Assembly: GCA_016763855.1 (NCBI GenBank)
Contig: JAESSY010000047.1
Span: 1-56,426, forward strand
DNA from: Pseudomonadales bacterium
Lineage (GTDB): Bacteria; Pseudomonadota; Gammaproteobacteria; Pseudomonadales; Azotimanducaceae
Direction of reading: 5' to 3'
Length of the DNA: 56,426 bases
Shown: positions 1 to 9,312 of the stretch, in pieces
Layout of the letters: every line of letters starts with the position of its first letter
Position numbering within the stretch: the first letter of the stretch is position 1
Notes under the pieces: model-generated
Databases searched by the model: none
What the model was told of the DNA's origin: nothing
Seen by the model: only the letters and a program-made list of their open reading frames with translations
Program-made: the position numbers and the translations under genes

Positions 1-1088
1 AAGCATTCTTTGATCACAAAGGATGTGAGTAAGATCTTCAATGCTATCTTCTTGGGGTAGAAAACAAACCAGACGGTATCGCCTTTCGTCTGCAGTACCT
101 GATCCAATTAGGCGCACATTATTCGCTGATTGGAAAAAATCCATAAGGGTTTTACCAGTGCTATTTCATGTACTCGCCAAAGCGACGAAACAAAATCACA
201 AGCTGATCTCAAATCCTGAACTGGCCCACCATGATGTGCTGCAAGGGTTTCGATATATTCTAGAACCGGCGCGCTGGCTGCAATTTGAGCGTGATCTGGA
301 CCGGCGGGGATAAAGCGTTCACTGACATCGATACTATCCTTAAAATAATGTCCTTGTTTTGGCAATGAATCAACTACCGCTTCCCTCATCACAAGTAGAC
401 CTTGATGAACAGAATAAACTTTGTAGAGAGAGAATACGTAGATATCCGCACCAAGGTCTCCGATGTCTGGGATCTCATGAGGTACATACGAAACACCATC
501 GACTAGCACTAAGGATCCACAATTGTGAATTAATTCTATAATTTCTTTTGCGTTATTTTTTTGCCCTACAATATTGGAACTATGAGGAAAACAGACAAGT
601 CGAGTGTTGGCGTTCAATAGTTTCTCTAGATCACTTTTAGCTAGAAAGCCAGTTTCTGGATCTACCGACCATATTTTTACTTCAGCGCCTGCCGCTTTCG
701 CTGCTCTTGTCATTGCACCAATATTTGATTCATGATCTTGATTAGTCACAATAATTTCGTCACCCGATGACCAGGTTTCACGAAATGCATTCGCTAATAC
801 ATAGATATTCTGAGTTGTCGAAGGTCCAAAGCCGACTTCATTTTCTTTGACGCCCAACGCTTCTGCCCAGCGTTGTTTTGCGTAGGCCATCTCCGAGGCT
901 GCCAGTTCACTCACAGCAAAAGGGTTACCTGGTTGGACTTTATGATGGCGATAAAATCTATCGAGCCCTTCAACAGTACCCAGACAAGGGAAAGAACCTG
1001 CTGCTGAGTCAAAAAAATGTCCTTCGACTCTGGTGTCACCAGTAAAGGCGCTAAAATGTTGCCGTACGAAATTGAGGTCTAATTGCAT
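1..1088 (-). pseudogene. Frameshifted class V aminotransferase (cysteine desulfurase-like), partial
   Basis: PLP-dependent class V aminotransferase of the SufS/CsdA-like superfamily. The N-terminal 320 or so residues are intact: a cofactor-loop motif GPSTTQN, the HESN motif, DGVSYVPHE, and the PLP lysine in SLYKVYSVHQG. The first frame ends early with a TAA at 108-110. The homologous C-terminus continues in another frame through to base 1, reading FFQSANNVRLIGSGTADE and then RRYRLVCFLPQ. Adding one base to the T6 run (A6 at 134-139 on the + strand) restores one frame, giving LVKPLWIFFQSANNV. The lesion is therefore a single-base homopolymer deletion, either a real mutation or a sequencing error. 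The gene follows pilZ, where tatD is often found. The substrate cannot be deduced. The true C-terminus lies outside the window. Confidence 0.8.
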
Positions 1089-1122
1089 TGCGGACTATAC
1101 ATTGTCGTGTTTTACGTTATTA

Positions 1123-1152
1123 CAGTTCACATTGTCCCAGTTCACATTGTCG
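1123..1152. repeat. Two 15-bp tandem repeats at the pilZ 3' end
   Basis: Two adjacent copies of cagttcacattgtc[c/g] at 1123-1137 and 1138-1152, followed by a degenerate third unit (cagtcgcatttgcgg). The pilZ stop codon (1142-1144) lies inside the second copy, so unit number could alter the PilZ C-terminus or the spacing to the next gene. Confidence 0.7.
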
Positions 1153-1498
1153 CAGTCGCATTTGCGGAACCGATACTGCCTGCCAAATAGGTTTCAATTT
1201 TATCTTTTGCAATGTTGTCAGGATCACTAAACTGTATCCCAACCCCAGGTGTATGAGGACTCTTAACACCTTTCTTAGCAATCCAGACGACTTTACCAGC
1301 GACGGGGATTTTTTCAGATTCGTCCATTAGATTTAAGAGGATGAACACGTCATCACCGATATCATATTCAGTACGATTGGCAATAAACAATCCGCCATTT
1401 TTTACAAGAGGCATATAGTAATTATGCAAAACCACCTTGTCTTTGATGGTCAAGGCGATCATCGTTTTCTTTGCGCCGCCTCGAGATAACTTGCCCAT
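1142..1498 (-). CDS. pilZ: PilZ-domain protein, type IV pilus biogenesis type
   Basis: A 118-residue single-domain PilZ protein. It has the family pattern NGGLFIAN, then YDIGDDVFILLNLMDE, VAGKVVWI and GVGIQF. Orthologues of this size downstream of holB are the PilZ proteins needed for type IV pilus assembly. They work with PilB and FimX-like partners and typically do not bind cyclic-di-GMP. The arginine-rich RxxxR motif of true c-di-GMP binders is not seen here, which fits that class. It is last in the tmk-holB-pilZ run, about 100 bp after holB. The C-terminal tail SIGSANATATM is encoded by the small tandem repeat. The start is the first in-frame ATG; a later start near MIALTIKDK is possible. 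Confidence 0.85.
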   Translation of the reverse strand: MGKLSRGGAKKTMIALTIKDKVVLHNYYMPLVKNGGLFIANRTEYDIGDDVFILLNLMDESEKIPVAGKVVWIAKKGVKSPHTPGVGIQFSDPDNIAKDKIETYLAGSIGSANATATM

Positions 1499-1602
1499 AA
1501 CAACTGCTCAATTTTTATAGTATGGAAATCTTGCCTGATGAGTCCCCATTCTACAAGGTGAATTGGTGGTGGGCACAAATATCCTTCAGAAACTGAACCG
1601 GG

Positions 1603-2598
1603 TCAGAGGAGTGTTTCTCGACCTAGATCAATCATCAAGCTTTCAAATAGAAGACTTTCGTTTGGATTTGATGGCCCTCGGACACTTTTCAGATCTCTGC
1701 CAATTCTTTCATAAGCTGCAATCAAAAATTGCACATTGCAATGGTTCGCAATGGTGCTTAACTCACTGATTATGTCTTTGTTTTTTATCACTAAATCTGT
1801 TTTAGTCAACTTGAGTTTAACGCAGTCGGCGAGCAAGGTTGCGCAAATTAGTAATATCGACTCAAGATTGGGTTTTTTGAATAATCGCACTGCTGAGAGT
1901 GCACTGCCCTTCTCAACCATAACTGACTTCATCGCTTCTACGATTTGCAAACGAATTTTTAAATCATCATTACTGACTGAAAGCGCAAGACCGGGTATAC
2001 CGTCAGCAATATCGAGCCTTAATTCTGGATCTTCAAGCTCCGGTGCTGTTTGACTAAGCCAATCCAAAGCCATGTTCCTTGAGGGAATGGTAAATTTTAC
2101 AGTCTGGCAACGACTCCGAATGGTAGGTAATAGACTACCTGCTCGAGAGCTTAAGAGCATGATCATAGTATTGGGTGCAGGTTCTTCTAAACACTTTAGT
2201 AAAGCATTAGCAGAACGTTGATTCATCTGCTCTGCCGGTTCTACTATTGTTATTTTTAATCCATTTCGTAGAGATGTCTTACCTACCCATAAGATGAGAT
2301 CACGAATCTGATCAATCTTAATTTGCTTCGAATCAACTGGCTGAATAAGTCTTAAGTCTGAATGTGTGCCTGCTTTAATCAATAGACAGGCAGTGCAGGA
2401 ACCACAAGGTGCAATATTGGTATCACTTAAAAATCTATTACATAGAAACTTTTGCGCCAGTCCACGGGCAAACTCAAACTTGCCTACTCCCGCAGGTCCC
2501 TCAAAAAGAAAAGCATGAGGCAATTTCTGATTAAGAAACTGATCGGAAATGCGATTTCTAATTTCATCCTGCCAAGGAAGAATATCAACTATCTCCAT
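1603..2598 (-). CDS. holB: DNA polymerase III subunit delta'
   Basis: Clamp-loader subunit delta', a AAA+ family protein that helps the gamma complex load the beta sliding clamp. The 331-residue length is normal. Residues 34-40 form a P-loop-like GPAGVGK followed by F instead of T/S; the delta' site is usually degenerate and non-hydrolytic. Cysteines 53, 65, 68 and 71 make the zinc module (CGSCTAC). The SRC-type motif is present as LLPTIRSRCQTVKF, and SANALLKCLEEP is a signature helix. It overlaps the tmk 3' end by 10 bp, so translation is probably coupled. Confidence 0.95.
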   Translation of the reverse strand: MEIVDILPWQDEIRNRISDQFLNQKLPHAFLFEGPAGVGKFEFARGLAQKFLCNRFLSDTNIAPCGSCTACLLIKAGTHSDLRLIQPVDSKQIKIDQIRDLILWVGKTSLRNGLKITIVEPAEQMNQRSANALLKCLEEPAPNTMIMLLSSRAGSLLPTIRSRCQTVKFTIPSRNMALDWLSQTAPELEDPELRLDIADGIPGLALSVSNDDLKIRLQIVEAMKSVMVEKGSALSAVRLFKKPNLESILLICATLLADCVKLKLTKTDLVIKNKDIISELSTIANHCNVQFLIAAYERIGRDLKSVRGPSNPNESLLFESLMIDLGRETLL

Positions 2599-3215
2599 GA
2601 TTTGATCCGAGCTTGAATATGAATAGCAATTTGTTTTTCAATCTCTGCTAGAGATCCACCAGCATCAATTATTATGGTTCGATCAGCCTTTGCTCTTATC
2701 AAAAATCCGTCTCTCACTCGGTTGAAAAATTCAAGATCCTCTGATTCGAAACGATCTAGCTCGCCTCTTTTACTAGCACGAGCAAGCCCGATTTCCACGG
2801 GTAAATCGAGTAGGAATGTGATGTCCGGAACAAAATCCCCTAAGGCCAATTTTTCGACTCTCTCAATGAGACTAATATCGGATTGTCTGCCGAATCCCTG
2901 ATACGCAAAAGAAGAATCTGTGAATCGATCGCAAATAACCCACTGTCCTTTTTCAAGCGCAGGTTTTATGAGCGCTTCAACATGTTGTGCTCGCGCGGCA
3001 AAAACCAATAAGAGTTCAGCCTTGTCATGCATAGCTGTTTCATTCTTATCTAACAGCAAAGCACGTATTTTTTCGGACAGAGGGGTGCCTCCAGGCTCTC
3101 GTGTTGAAATGAAAGGAATTCCTTCCGCCCGTAAAAGCGATTCGATAGCGGCAATATTGGTTGACTTACCAACGCCTTCCACACCTTCAATTGTAATAAA
3201 ACATCCTTTCTTCAT
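2589..3215 (-). CDS. tmk: Thymidylate kinase
   Basis: Phosphorylates dTMP to dTDP in the cytoplasm, an essential step of dTTP synthesis. Length is 208 residues. P-loop GVEGVGKS at residues 11-18, the dTMP-binding STREPGGTPLSEKIR, and DRFTDSSFAYQGFGR (DRx motif) are all intact. The lid region RASKRGELDRFE is also typical. It sits between mltG and holB, as in most gammaproteobacteria, and overlaps holB. Confidence 0.97.
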   Translation of the reverse strand: MKKGCFITIEGVEGVGKSTNIAAIESLLRAEGIPFISTREPGGTPLSEKIRALLLDKNETAMHDKAELLLVFAARAQHVEALIKPALEKGQWVICDRFTDSSFAYQGFGRQSDISLIERVEKLALGDFVPDITFLLDLPVEIGLARASKRGELDRFESEDLEFFNRVRDGFLIRAKADRTIIIDAGGSLAEIEKQIAIHIQARIKSWR

Positions 3216-3267
3216 ATCGCCTTCTACATTTTCTTTTATAAGTCCTTAAGGGGCCTGTTTTACATTC

Positions 3268-4284
3268 CTAGGGATTAGGAGAACTTTGATATTGTTCCAC
3301 CCTATTTTTGATCTGGTACTCAACAACCGCCTTATTATGCTCTGAAAGGTTAGCTGAAAACTGACTCCTACCGTCGCCCCTAGCCACAAAATAATAGTAC
3401 TCGCTCGGAGGCGCTTGAAGACTTGCACGTATCGAGGCTAGGCCTGGATTACATATTGGCGCGAAAGGTAGCCCATCGATAACATAGGTATTGTAGATTG
3501 ATCTTTGCCTCAAATGCGATCGTTTTAAATTGCCATCGAATTCAGGCATGCCATAGATCACGGTTGGATCTGACTGCAATTTCATACCTTTAATTAGACG
3601 ATTTGCAAATACACTGGCGATCAAATCTCGATCGGGTCCGTATCCAGTTTCCTTCTCGACAATGGAAGCCAGAATAAGTGCATCTTGCTTATTCAAAAGA
3701 TAAGTAGAGGGTTTTCGAGCTTGCCACTCATCTTCAATAACCCTTTCCATCCTTGTAAATGCAGTTTTCAATACAGAAAAGTCTGTCGCGCCTCTGTTAA
3801 ATAGGTAAGTATCAGGGAAAAATTGACCCTCAGCATATTCTAATTTACTACCCAGTCTAGCCATAATATTTTTATCGCTGATGTTCTGTAAAGTCTGAGT
3901 TATATGAGGGTTGACCTTGATTATCTCTCTCCATTCAGCAAAAGTCAGTCCCTCGGGAAATACTATTTTACGCTGAACCACCTTTCCTGATCGAAAGAGT
4001 TCTATCAATTGTCTGGATGTATAATCAGCTTTTAACTGATACTCCCCTGCATAGATCCCACCTTTTGTTTGACTTATGTAGGCATAAGCTTTCAGGACTA
4101 ATGCCGGTGTCGAAACTTGACCACTTTGGCTCAAGTGATCAATTACCGCATTTAAACCCATTCCCGGTTTAATCTGATAGTAAGAAGACTGTGGGCTGAT
4201 ATTTTGATTAAGGGAAGCTACGCAGAACAGTGTTAAGCCAAATAAGCCGCCAATAATAGACAACGACAAGAATCGAATGAACAT
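3268..4284 (-). CDS. mltG: Endolytic murein transglycosylase MltG
   Basis: Inner-membrane lytic transglycosylase (YceG-like family) that cuts nascent glycan strands and so terminates their growth. An N-terminal membrane anchor (FLSLSIIGGLFGLTLFCVA) is followed by a LysM-like subdomain (YYQIKPGMGLNAVIDHL) and the catalytic domain. The catalytic glutamate is in LASIVEKETGYG near residue 212. Downstream motifs QSDPTVIYG, YNTYVIDGLPFAPICNPG and YYYFVARGDGRSQFSANLSEHN match the family. The start ATG shares one base with the fabF stop (TAATG). pabC, often between fabF and mltG, is absent. Confidence 0.95.
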   Translation of the reverse strand: MFIRFLSLSIIGGLFGLTLFCVASLNQNISPQSSYYQIKPGMGLNAVIDHLSQSGQVSTPALVLKAYAYISQTKGGIYAGEYQLKADYTSRQLIELFRSGKVVQRKIVFPEGLTFAEWREIIKVNPHITQTLQNISDKNIMARLGSKLEYAEGQFFPDTYLFNRGATDFSVLKTAFTRMERVIEDEWQARKPSTYLLNKQDALILASIVEKETGYGPDRDLIASVFANRLIKGMKLQSDPTVIYGMPEFDGNLKRSHLRQRSIYNTYVIDGLPFAPICNPGLASIRASLQAPPSEYYYFVARGDGRSQFSANLSEHNKAVVEYQIKNRVEQYQSSPNP

Positions 4285-5522
4285 TAGATTCTCTTGAAGA
4301 TCAAACTACCATTGGTGCCGCCAAAACCGAACGAATTTGAAAGCGCGACACCAATATTCATTTGTCTGGCAGTATGTGGGATGTAATCCAGGTCACAGCC
4401 CTCTCCAGGATTGTCGAGGTTAATGGTAGGCGGCGCCACTTGATCTCTGATTACGAGAGCGCAAATTCCTGCTTCTACTGAACCCGAAGCCCCCAGAAGA
4501 TGTCCTATCATAGATTTTGTTGAGCTGACGGGGACCTTTTTCGCATCATCCCCTAATAAAGACTTTATAGCCTTTGTCTCTGCAACATCGCCCAAAGGAG
4601 TCGATGTACCGTGGGCATTGATGTAGTCAATGTCCTCTGAATTCAGGCCTGCGTCCTCCATGGCATTTTGCATAGACCTTAAAGCGCCGTCACCATCCTC
4701 TGGAGGTGATGTCATATGACTGGCATCAGCGCTCATACCAAAGCCAGCTAATTCACAGTAAATCTTCGCCCCACGTGCTTTTGCATGTTCATATTCTTCT
4801 ACGACGAGGACAGCAGAACCATCGCTCAAAACAAAACCGTCACGATCCTTATCCCAAGGTCTACTCGCTAATTCTGGCTCGTCATTACGCGTAGATAGTG
4901 CGCGCATGGCAGCAAAACCTGCCATAGTTGTTGGGGAGGTAGATTTTTCAGCTCCACCAGCAAACATCACATCCGCATCTCCAAATGCAACCATCCTGGC
5001 TGCAAAACCAATGTTGTGGGTGCCGGTAGTACAAGCCGTCGTAATCGCGATATTGGGACCTTGCAATCCATACTTTATCGACAACTGACCTGCCACCATA
5101 TTAATGATGCAAGAGGGAACGAAGAAAGGGGTCACTTTATTGGGACCCCGGGCATTCAAAATATTGTGGCAATTTTCGATTGTCACAATGCCGCCAATTC
5201 CTGAACCAATTGCAACGCCGATTCTATGTCTATTCTCATCAGTTACTGCTAAGCCAGAGTCCAACATGGCTTGGATTCCGGTGACTAAACCAAACTGAAT
5301 AAAGCCGTCCATACGACGAGCATCTTTTTTCGATATGTATTCATTCATATCGAATTCTGGAACAGCGCCTCCAAACCGGACATTGTAGCCTTCAGTATCG
5401 AATGATTTTATGGGGCCGATTCCACTTTTCCCCGCTAACAATCCTTCCCAGCTTGCATCTACTGATGCGCCAAGAGGGCTTATCATGCCTATACCGGTAA
5501 TCACTACTCTACGAGTATTCAA
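4284..5522 (-). CDS. fabF: 3-oxoacyl-ACP synthase II (KAS II)
   Basis: Condensing enzyme that elongates acyl-ACP with malonyl-ACP. Length is 412 residues, as expected. The nucleophile is Cys164 in [12 protein letters not shown], and the two catalytic histidines are in [11 protein letters not shown] and [21 protein letters not shown] ribosome-binding site precedes the ATG. It lies downstream of acpP beyond a strong hairpin terminator, so it is probably expressed by partial read-through or from its own promoter. It overlaps mltG by one base. Confidence 0.97.
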   Translation of the reverse strand: MNTRRVVITGIGMISPLGASVDASWEGLLAGKSGIGPIKSFDTEGYNVRFGGAVPEFDMNEYISKKDARRMDGFIQFGLVTGIQAMLDSGLAVTDENRHRIGVAIGSGIGGIVTIENCHNILNARGPNKVTPFFVPSCIINMVAGQLSIKYGLQGPNIAITTACTTGTHNIGFAARMVAFGDADVMFAGGAEKSTSPTTMAGFAAMRALSTRNDEPELASRPWDKDRDGFVLSDGSAVLVVEEYEHAKARGAKIYCELAGFGMSADASHMTSPPEDGDGALRSMQNAMEDAGLNSEDIDYINAHGTSTPLGDVAETKAIKSLLGDDAKKVPVSSTKSMIGHLLGASGSVEAGICALVIRDQVAPPTINLDNPGEGCDLDYIPHTARQMNIGVALSNSFGFGGTNGSLIFKRI

Positions 5523-5591
5523 TCGCTATCTCCGAGAGTCAAAATAATCGAAACCACACTTCCTAGAGCCAAACTACTAAACCAAACTGTC

Positions 5592-5630
5592 AAAAAAAGA
5601 AAAGCCGCATTTACTTGGGCAAATGCGGCT
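5592..5630 (-). terminator. Intrinsic terminator after acpP
   Basis: On the minus strand, a perfect 9-bp stem GCCGCATTT / AAATGCGGC (5621-5629 pairing with 5604-5612) with an 8-nt loop is followed directly by TTTTCTTTTTTT. It lies 28 bp after the acpP stop codon and before fabF. It probably makes acpP transcripts more abundant than downstream ones. Confidence 0.9.
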
Positions 5631-5657
5631 CACTTAATTATCACAATAAGGTAGAAC

Positions 5658-5891
5658 TTAGCTATGAGCTTCGATGTACTTTATAGCTTCGCTTACTGTC
5701 GTAATCTTCTCGGCTTCTTCATCAGGAATTTCTGTTTCAAATTCTTCTTCTAATGCCATGACGAGCTCAACTGTATCAAGTGAATCTGCGCCGAGGTCTT
5801 CAACAAAAGAAGCATTGATAGTGACCTCTTCTTCTTTAACGCCCAACTGTTCACAAACCAGTTTTCTTACTCTTTCTTCATTGCTACTCAT
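5658..5891 (-). CDS. acpP: Acyl carrier protein
   Basis: Acidic 77-residue carrier of growing acyl chains. The phosphopantetheine serine is Ser37 in [12 protein letters not shown]. Helix II and the C-terminal [17 protein letters not shown] are typical. A good SD (TAGGAG) lies upstream of the ATG. It sits between fabG and fabF, 164 bp after fabG, with a strong terminator just behind it, consistent with its own abundant transcript. Confidence 0.98.
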   Translation of the reverse strand: MSSNEERVRKLVCEQLGVKEEEVTINASFVEDLGADSLDTVELVMALEEEFETEIPDEEAEKITTVSEAIKYIEAHS

Positions 5892-6055
5892 TGTGCTTAT
5901 TCACTCCTACGTGTTGTGCATACTAAGGTGCAGTATATTCTGCGCCATTTTAATAAATTGCCACTTAAGCTATCAAGTACTTTCTCGACTTCTTATTAAA
6001 AAGCCTGCTTGACATTCTCGTGGTCCACCTTTCCTAAAACTTACCTTTTCCCCGA

Positions 6056-6775
6056 TCAGGCCATATACATCCCGCCATTAATATGGATTGTCTCTCCTGT
6101 GATATAGCCAGCCAGATCACTTGCCAAAAATGCTACTAAGGCTGCTACTTCCTGACTCTCACCCAGTCTACCCGCGGGGATCTTCGCTAATAGAGCCGAT
6201 TTCTGTTCTTCTGGCAATTCATCTGTCATATCAGTTGAGATGAAACCAGGGGCTATGCAGTTTACGGTAACGTTTCTAGAACCCAATTCGCTAGCCAAAG
6301 CTCTGCTATACCCTTCCATACCGGCCTTTGCAGCAGCATAGTTACTTTGACCTGCATTTCCCATACTACCCACAACCGAGCTGATATTGATTATTCTACC
6401 CCATCTGGCTTTTGTCATTGCTCTTAAGCAACCTTTGGTAACGCGGTATACAGAATTTAGATTGGTATTAATAACATCTTCCCATTCTTCGACCTTCATG
6501 CGGAGCGCTAAATTATCTCTGGTAATGCCAGCGTTATTAACTAATATTGTAGCGGGATCGAATTCTTTTAATCGGACCAAAAAAGCTTCAACTGAAGCTG
6601 GATCGCTAACATTGAGCACCAAACCGACATTTGCCGATTCCATTGCTTTCGCACCTGCTTCACTTGTCGCTGTTCCTATAACGAAGGCACCTTGTGCTTT
6701 TAACTCACTAGCAATGGCTTTTCCAATCCCTCGACTAGCCCCGGTCACGATGGCTGTTTTATTTTCTAGACTCAT
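6056..6775 (-). CDS. fabG: 3-oxoacyl-ACP reductase
   Basis: NADPH-dependent SDR enzyme that reduces 3-oxoacyl-ACP in fatty-acid elongation. Length is 239 residues. Cofactor motif TGASRGIG at residues 11-18, NNAG at 80-83, and catalytic Ser133, Tyr146 and Lys150 in ISSVVGSMGNAGQSNYAAAK. The C-terminus GYITGETIHINGGMYM is the classic FabG ending. The start overlaps the fabD stop by 4 bp (ATGA), which suggests coupling. Confidence 0.96.
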   Translation of the reverse strand: MSLENKTAIVTGASRGIGKAIASELKAQGAFVIGTATSEAGAKAMESANVGLVLNVSDPASVEAFLVRLKEFDPATILVNNAGITRDNLALRMKVEEWEDVINTNLNSVYRVTKGCLRAMTKARWGRIINISSVVGSMGNAGQSNYAAAKAGMEGYSRALASELGSRNVTVNCIAPGFISTDMTDELPEEQKSALLAKIPAGRLGESQEVAALVAFLASDLAGYITGETIHINGGMYMA

Positions 6776-7716
6776 ATCTTCAGATCCGCAATGGTTTGTT
6801 CAATGGTATCCAGAGAATTTAACTGAAATGAACTAAGGGACTTGTCAATTCGACGATTCAAGGTTGCGAGCACTTTGCCAGGCCCACATTCAACGACTTT
6901 ATTCACTCCGAGTGCAACAAATAATTGAATTGTTGAGGTCCAAAGTACGGCACCATACATCTGTTCAACAAGGTTTGACCGAATTCTATCGGGGTTTGAC
7001 TCAATCTTCCCATTCACATTTTGTATGATTGGGATTTTAGGGGTTCTAATCTTGACCTGCGCCAGTACATCAGCCATCTTCATTGCAGCGGGCTTCATCT
7101 CCTCGCTATGAAACGGCGCACTCACCGACAAGGGCATAACACGTTTTGCGCCACCTTCCTTCAAGGCAACTCCAGCTCTTGCTATCGCATCAAGGTGTCC
7201 TGCGATAACAACTTGCCCTGGTGAATTAAAATTGGCAGCCTGAACGACAGATCCTTCTTCAGAACATTGCTTGCAAATTAAAACCACGAGATCATCCGCT
7301 AAGCCCAATACCGCTGCCATTCCACCTTCACCAATCGGCACGGCTGATTGCATCAATCTACCCCGCTCTTGAACCAATGCCAGAGCATCTTCATACCCAA
7401 GCGCATCAGCTGCAACCAATGCAGAATATTCACCTAAGCTGTGCCCTGCAACGATAGAGGGCATTTCGATCCCGCGGGCTTGAGACTCACGCCAAACTGC
7501 AATACTGGCTGTCAATAATGCAGGTTGAGTAAATTCAGTTTCGTTGAGTTGTCCTTTGGGGTCTTCTTGAGTCAATTCCCATAAGTCATAACCCACAACA
7601 TCAGATGCCTGATTGAATAGTTCAATCACGATAGCCCCCATATCCTGGAGCATACCGACAGATTGAGAACCCTGACCGGGGAAAACAAAAGCTATTTTAT
7701 TTGATAAATTACTCAT
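6772..7716 (-). CDS. fabD: Malonyl-CoA:ACP transacylase
   Basis: Transfers malonyl from CoA to ACP to supply fatty-acid synthesis. Length is 314 residues. Motifs are FVFPGQGSQSVGM, nucleophile Ser93 in GHSLGEYSAL, the QERGRLMQ arginine motif, and the catalytic histidine in SAPFHSEEM. It overlaps fabG by 4 bp. Upstream it directly follows rpmF after only about 100 bp; plsX and fabH, usually found there, are absent. Confidence 0.96.
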   Translation of the reverse strand: MSNLSNKIAFVFPGQGSQSVGMLQDMGAIVIELFNQASDVVGYDLWELTQEDPKGQLNETEFTQPALLTASIAVWRESQARGIEMPSIVAGHSLGEYSALVAADALGYEDALALVQERGRLMQSAVPIGEGGMAAVLGLADDLVVLICKQCSEEGSVVQAANFNSPGQVVIAGHLDAIARAGVALKEGGAKRVMPLSVSAPFHSEEMKPAAMKMADVLAQVKIRTPKIPIIQNVNGKIESNPDRIRSNLVEQMYGAVLWTSTIQLFVALGVNKVVECGPGKVLATLNRRIDKSLSSFQLNSLDTIEQTIADLKI

Positions 7717-7790
7717 TAATGGTGATTTCCCACATTAACGAACCGCTAGGAAGTTTCAAAGGGAGGAGCAAGCAGAACAGTGTGCTATCG

Positions 7791-7812
7791 GGCCGGCATC
7801 GCGATGCCAGCC
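7791..7812. other. Strong palindromic hairpin between rpmF and fabD
   Basis: GGCATCGCGATGCC (7795-7808) is a perfect 14-bp palindrome. With the flanking GGC/GCC it forms a stem of about 9-10 bp, with one wobble pair on the minus strand. It lies just after the rpmF stop. No T-run follows on the minus strand, so it is more likely an mRNA-processing, stabilising or attenuating hairpin than a simple terminator. Confidence 0.6.
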
Positions 7813-7818
7813 AAGATA

Positions 7819-7998
7819 TCAGTCTTCAGTATTATGGACGACCTTACTACCACGATAAAACCCATCAGCTGACACATGATGTCTGCGATGCGTTTCACCG
7901 GTGGTTGAATCTTCAGACAGAGTAGGTCCTTTTAGAGCGTCGTGAGACCGTCGCTGACCTCGTCTTGAACGAGTTACTTTACTTTTTTGAACAGCCAT
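7819..7998 (-). CDS. rpmF: 50S ribosomal protein L32
   Basis: A 59-residue basic protein starting [20 protein letters not shown], the conserved L32 N-terminus, and continuing with [20 protein letters not shown]. It is a component of the large ribosomal subunit. The start ATG is preceded by AAGGAG. Its stop is at 7819-7821. It follows yceD within 2 bp, the usual yceD-rpmF pair. The zinc-binding cysteines of some L32 versions are absent, as in most gammaproteobacteria. Confidence 0.96.
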   Translation of the reverse strand: MAVQKSKVTRSRRGQRRSHDALKGPTLSEDSTTGETHRRHHVSADGFYRGSKVVHNTED

Positions 7999-8000
7999 TA

Positions 8001-8567
8001 TTAGCTCCTTTTAATATCATTCTTCATATCCGCCAAACCAGCAAAGGGTCTGTACGTATTCGGCTTGATGAGTGAATCGTCATTTACATGATCCACTCTA
8101 CATCGACCAACTTTATTGTCTTCTCCAACACTAACCTGTTCTAAGCTCTCTTCGAGTTCGTGCATCGTTACCATAGGCAGATTCACAATTAGCTCATCTT
8201 CGAAGATACTAACCAAAGTCATACGATCTTCTATGCAGAGTATGCCATCTTCTTCTTCAGACAACTCAATCAAAGCTTCTTCTGTGTTCACTACCGTGTA
8301 TCTAATTGATACATCCACTTTGTAAGACATCTCTGAAAGACATCTTTGACACATCATTCTTAGATCAGCTGATGCGTTTCCAATTAAGCGTGTTGTATGC
8401 TTCCTACCTTTCCGGAATTCAATTTTAAGGTTAACCTGTCCTATGTCCTTTTCAAGAGACGCTTTAAGTCTTAGGAAGTTGGACACCGGAATTGTACCTT
8501 CGAGTTTTCTATTCTCGCGGCCCAATTTCTGGTGATTAACCTGTTCTGGAAGGGTCCCTGTAAACAT
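8001..8567 (-). CDS. yceD: YceD/DUF177 family protein
   Basis: A 188-residue YceD-family protein, the partner of rpmF. The bacterial family is linked to 23S rRNA/ribosome accumulation. The signature [15 protein letters not shown] (C-x2-C) is present, and the C-terminus ends in the family pattern [15 protein letters not shown], close to NPFAvL. It is first in the operon, divergent from yceF with about 90 bp between. The exact biochemical role is not established from sequence. Confidence 0.9.
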   Translation of the reverse strand: MFTGTLPEQVNHQKLGRENRKLEGTIPVSNFLRLKASLEKDIGQVNLKIEFRKGRKHTTRLIGNASADLRMMCQRCLSEMSYKVDVSIRYTVVNTEEALIELSEEEDGILCIEDRMTLVSIFEDELIVNLPMVTMHELEESLEQVSVGEDNKVGRCRVDHVNDDSLIKPNTYRPFAGLADMKNDIKRS

Positions 8568-8672
8568 AAGTGGCGCATATTAGGCATCTGACCCCATACT
8601 GTCAAAGAAAATCATACAATTACCAAAAATAATGTGTTAATTCAGTAAGATAAGTCCATGAGAGCCCACAAT

Positions 8673-9296
8673 ATGCCGCCTAAACTCATTCTTGCATCAA
8701 CTTCAGCCTATCGCGCAGCCTTACTCGCTCAATTAGGGTTCGGATTTGAGCAGCTCGACCCTTTGTATCTGGAGCAATCACAAGACGGGGAAAACCCCAA
8801 AGCCAAAGCTTCTCGACTTGCTCGAGAGAAGGCAATTTCTGCAACCACCCTACTTCCTATCGATACAGCTAGTATTATCATTGGCTCTGATCAAGTAGCT
8901 CATTTTGCAAACGGTGACACTTTGTCGAAACCAGGTAATTTTGAAAAGGCAGCGGATCAACTCCGATTCTGCTCAGGACAATGGCTTAGATTTAGTACTG
9001 CGGTTTGCCTGGTCGATAATCAGGGAAATATTCTCAGTGAAGGTCTTGATGAATATGAGATTAAGTATCAGCAGCTCTCGGATAACGACATCATTGCTTA
9101 CCTACAAGCAGATAAGCCCTATGATTGCGCCGGTAGTATCAAAGCTGAAGGGTTAGGCATACACATTATAGAAGAAGGAAGAGGCAAGGACATTAATACG
9201 CTCTATGGACTACCATTGATCTTGTTGCTGCAAATGTTAAGCGGTTTAGGCTACGATACATTCAAGGCTATTAATTCTATTAAAAACATCAAGTAA
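8673..9296 (+). CDS. yceF: Maf-family nucleotide pyrophosphatase, YceF type
   Basis: House-cleaning nucleotide pyrophosphatase of the Maf family. E. coli YceF hydrolyses m7GTP. Motifs: LILASTSAYRAALLAQLGF at the N-terminus, IIIGSDQVAHF around the catalytic Asp, and the YceF-type DCAGSIKAEGLGI with GRGKDINTLYGLPL. I prefer the ATG at 8673 (MPPKLILASTS) because the family begins there; an upstream in-frame ATG at 8658 would add five residues. It is divergent from yceD, the same arrangement as in E. coli. Confidence 0.9.
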   Translation: MPPKLILASTSAYRAALLAQLGFGFEQLDPLYLEQSQDGENPKAKASRLAREKAISATTLLPIDTASIIIGSDQVAHFANGDTLSKPGNFEKAADQLRFCSGQWLRFSTAVCLVDNQGNILSEGLDEYEIKYQQLSDNDIIAYLQADKPYDCAGSIKAEGLGIHIIEEGRGKDINTLYGLPLILLLQMLSGLGYDTFKAINSIKNIK

Positions 9297-9312
9297 CACT
9301 TTTATCTTATTG

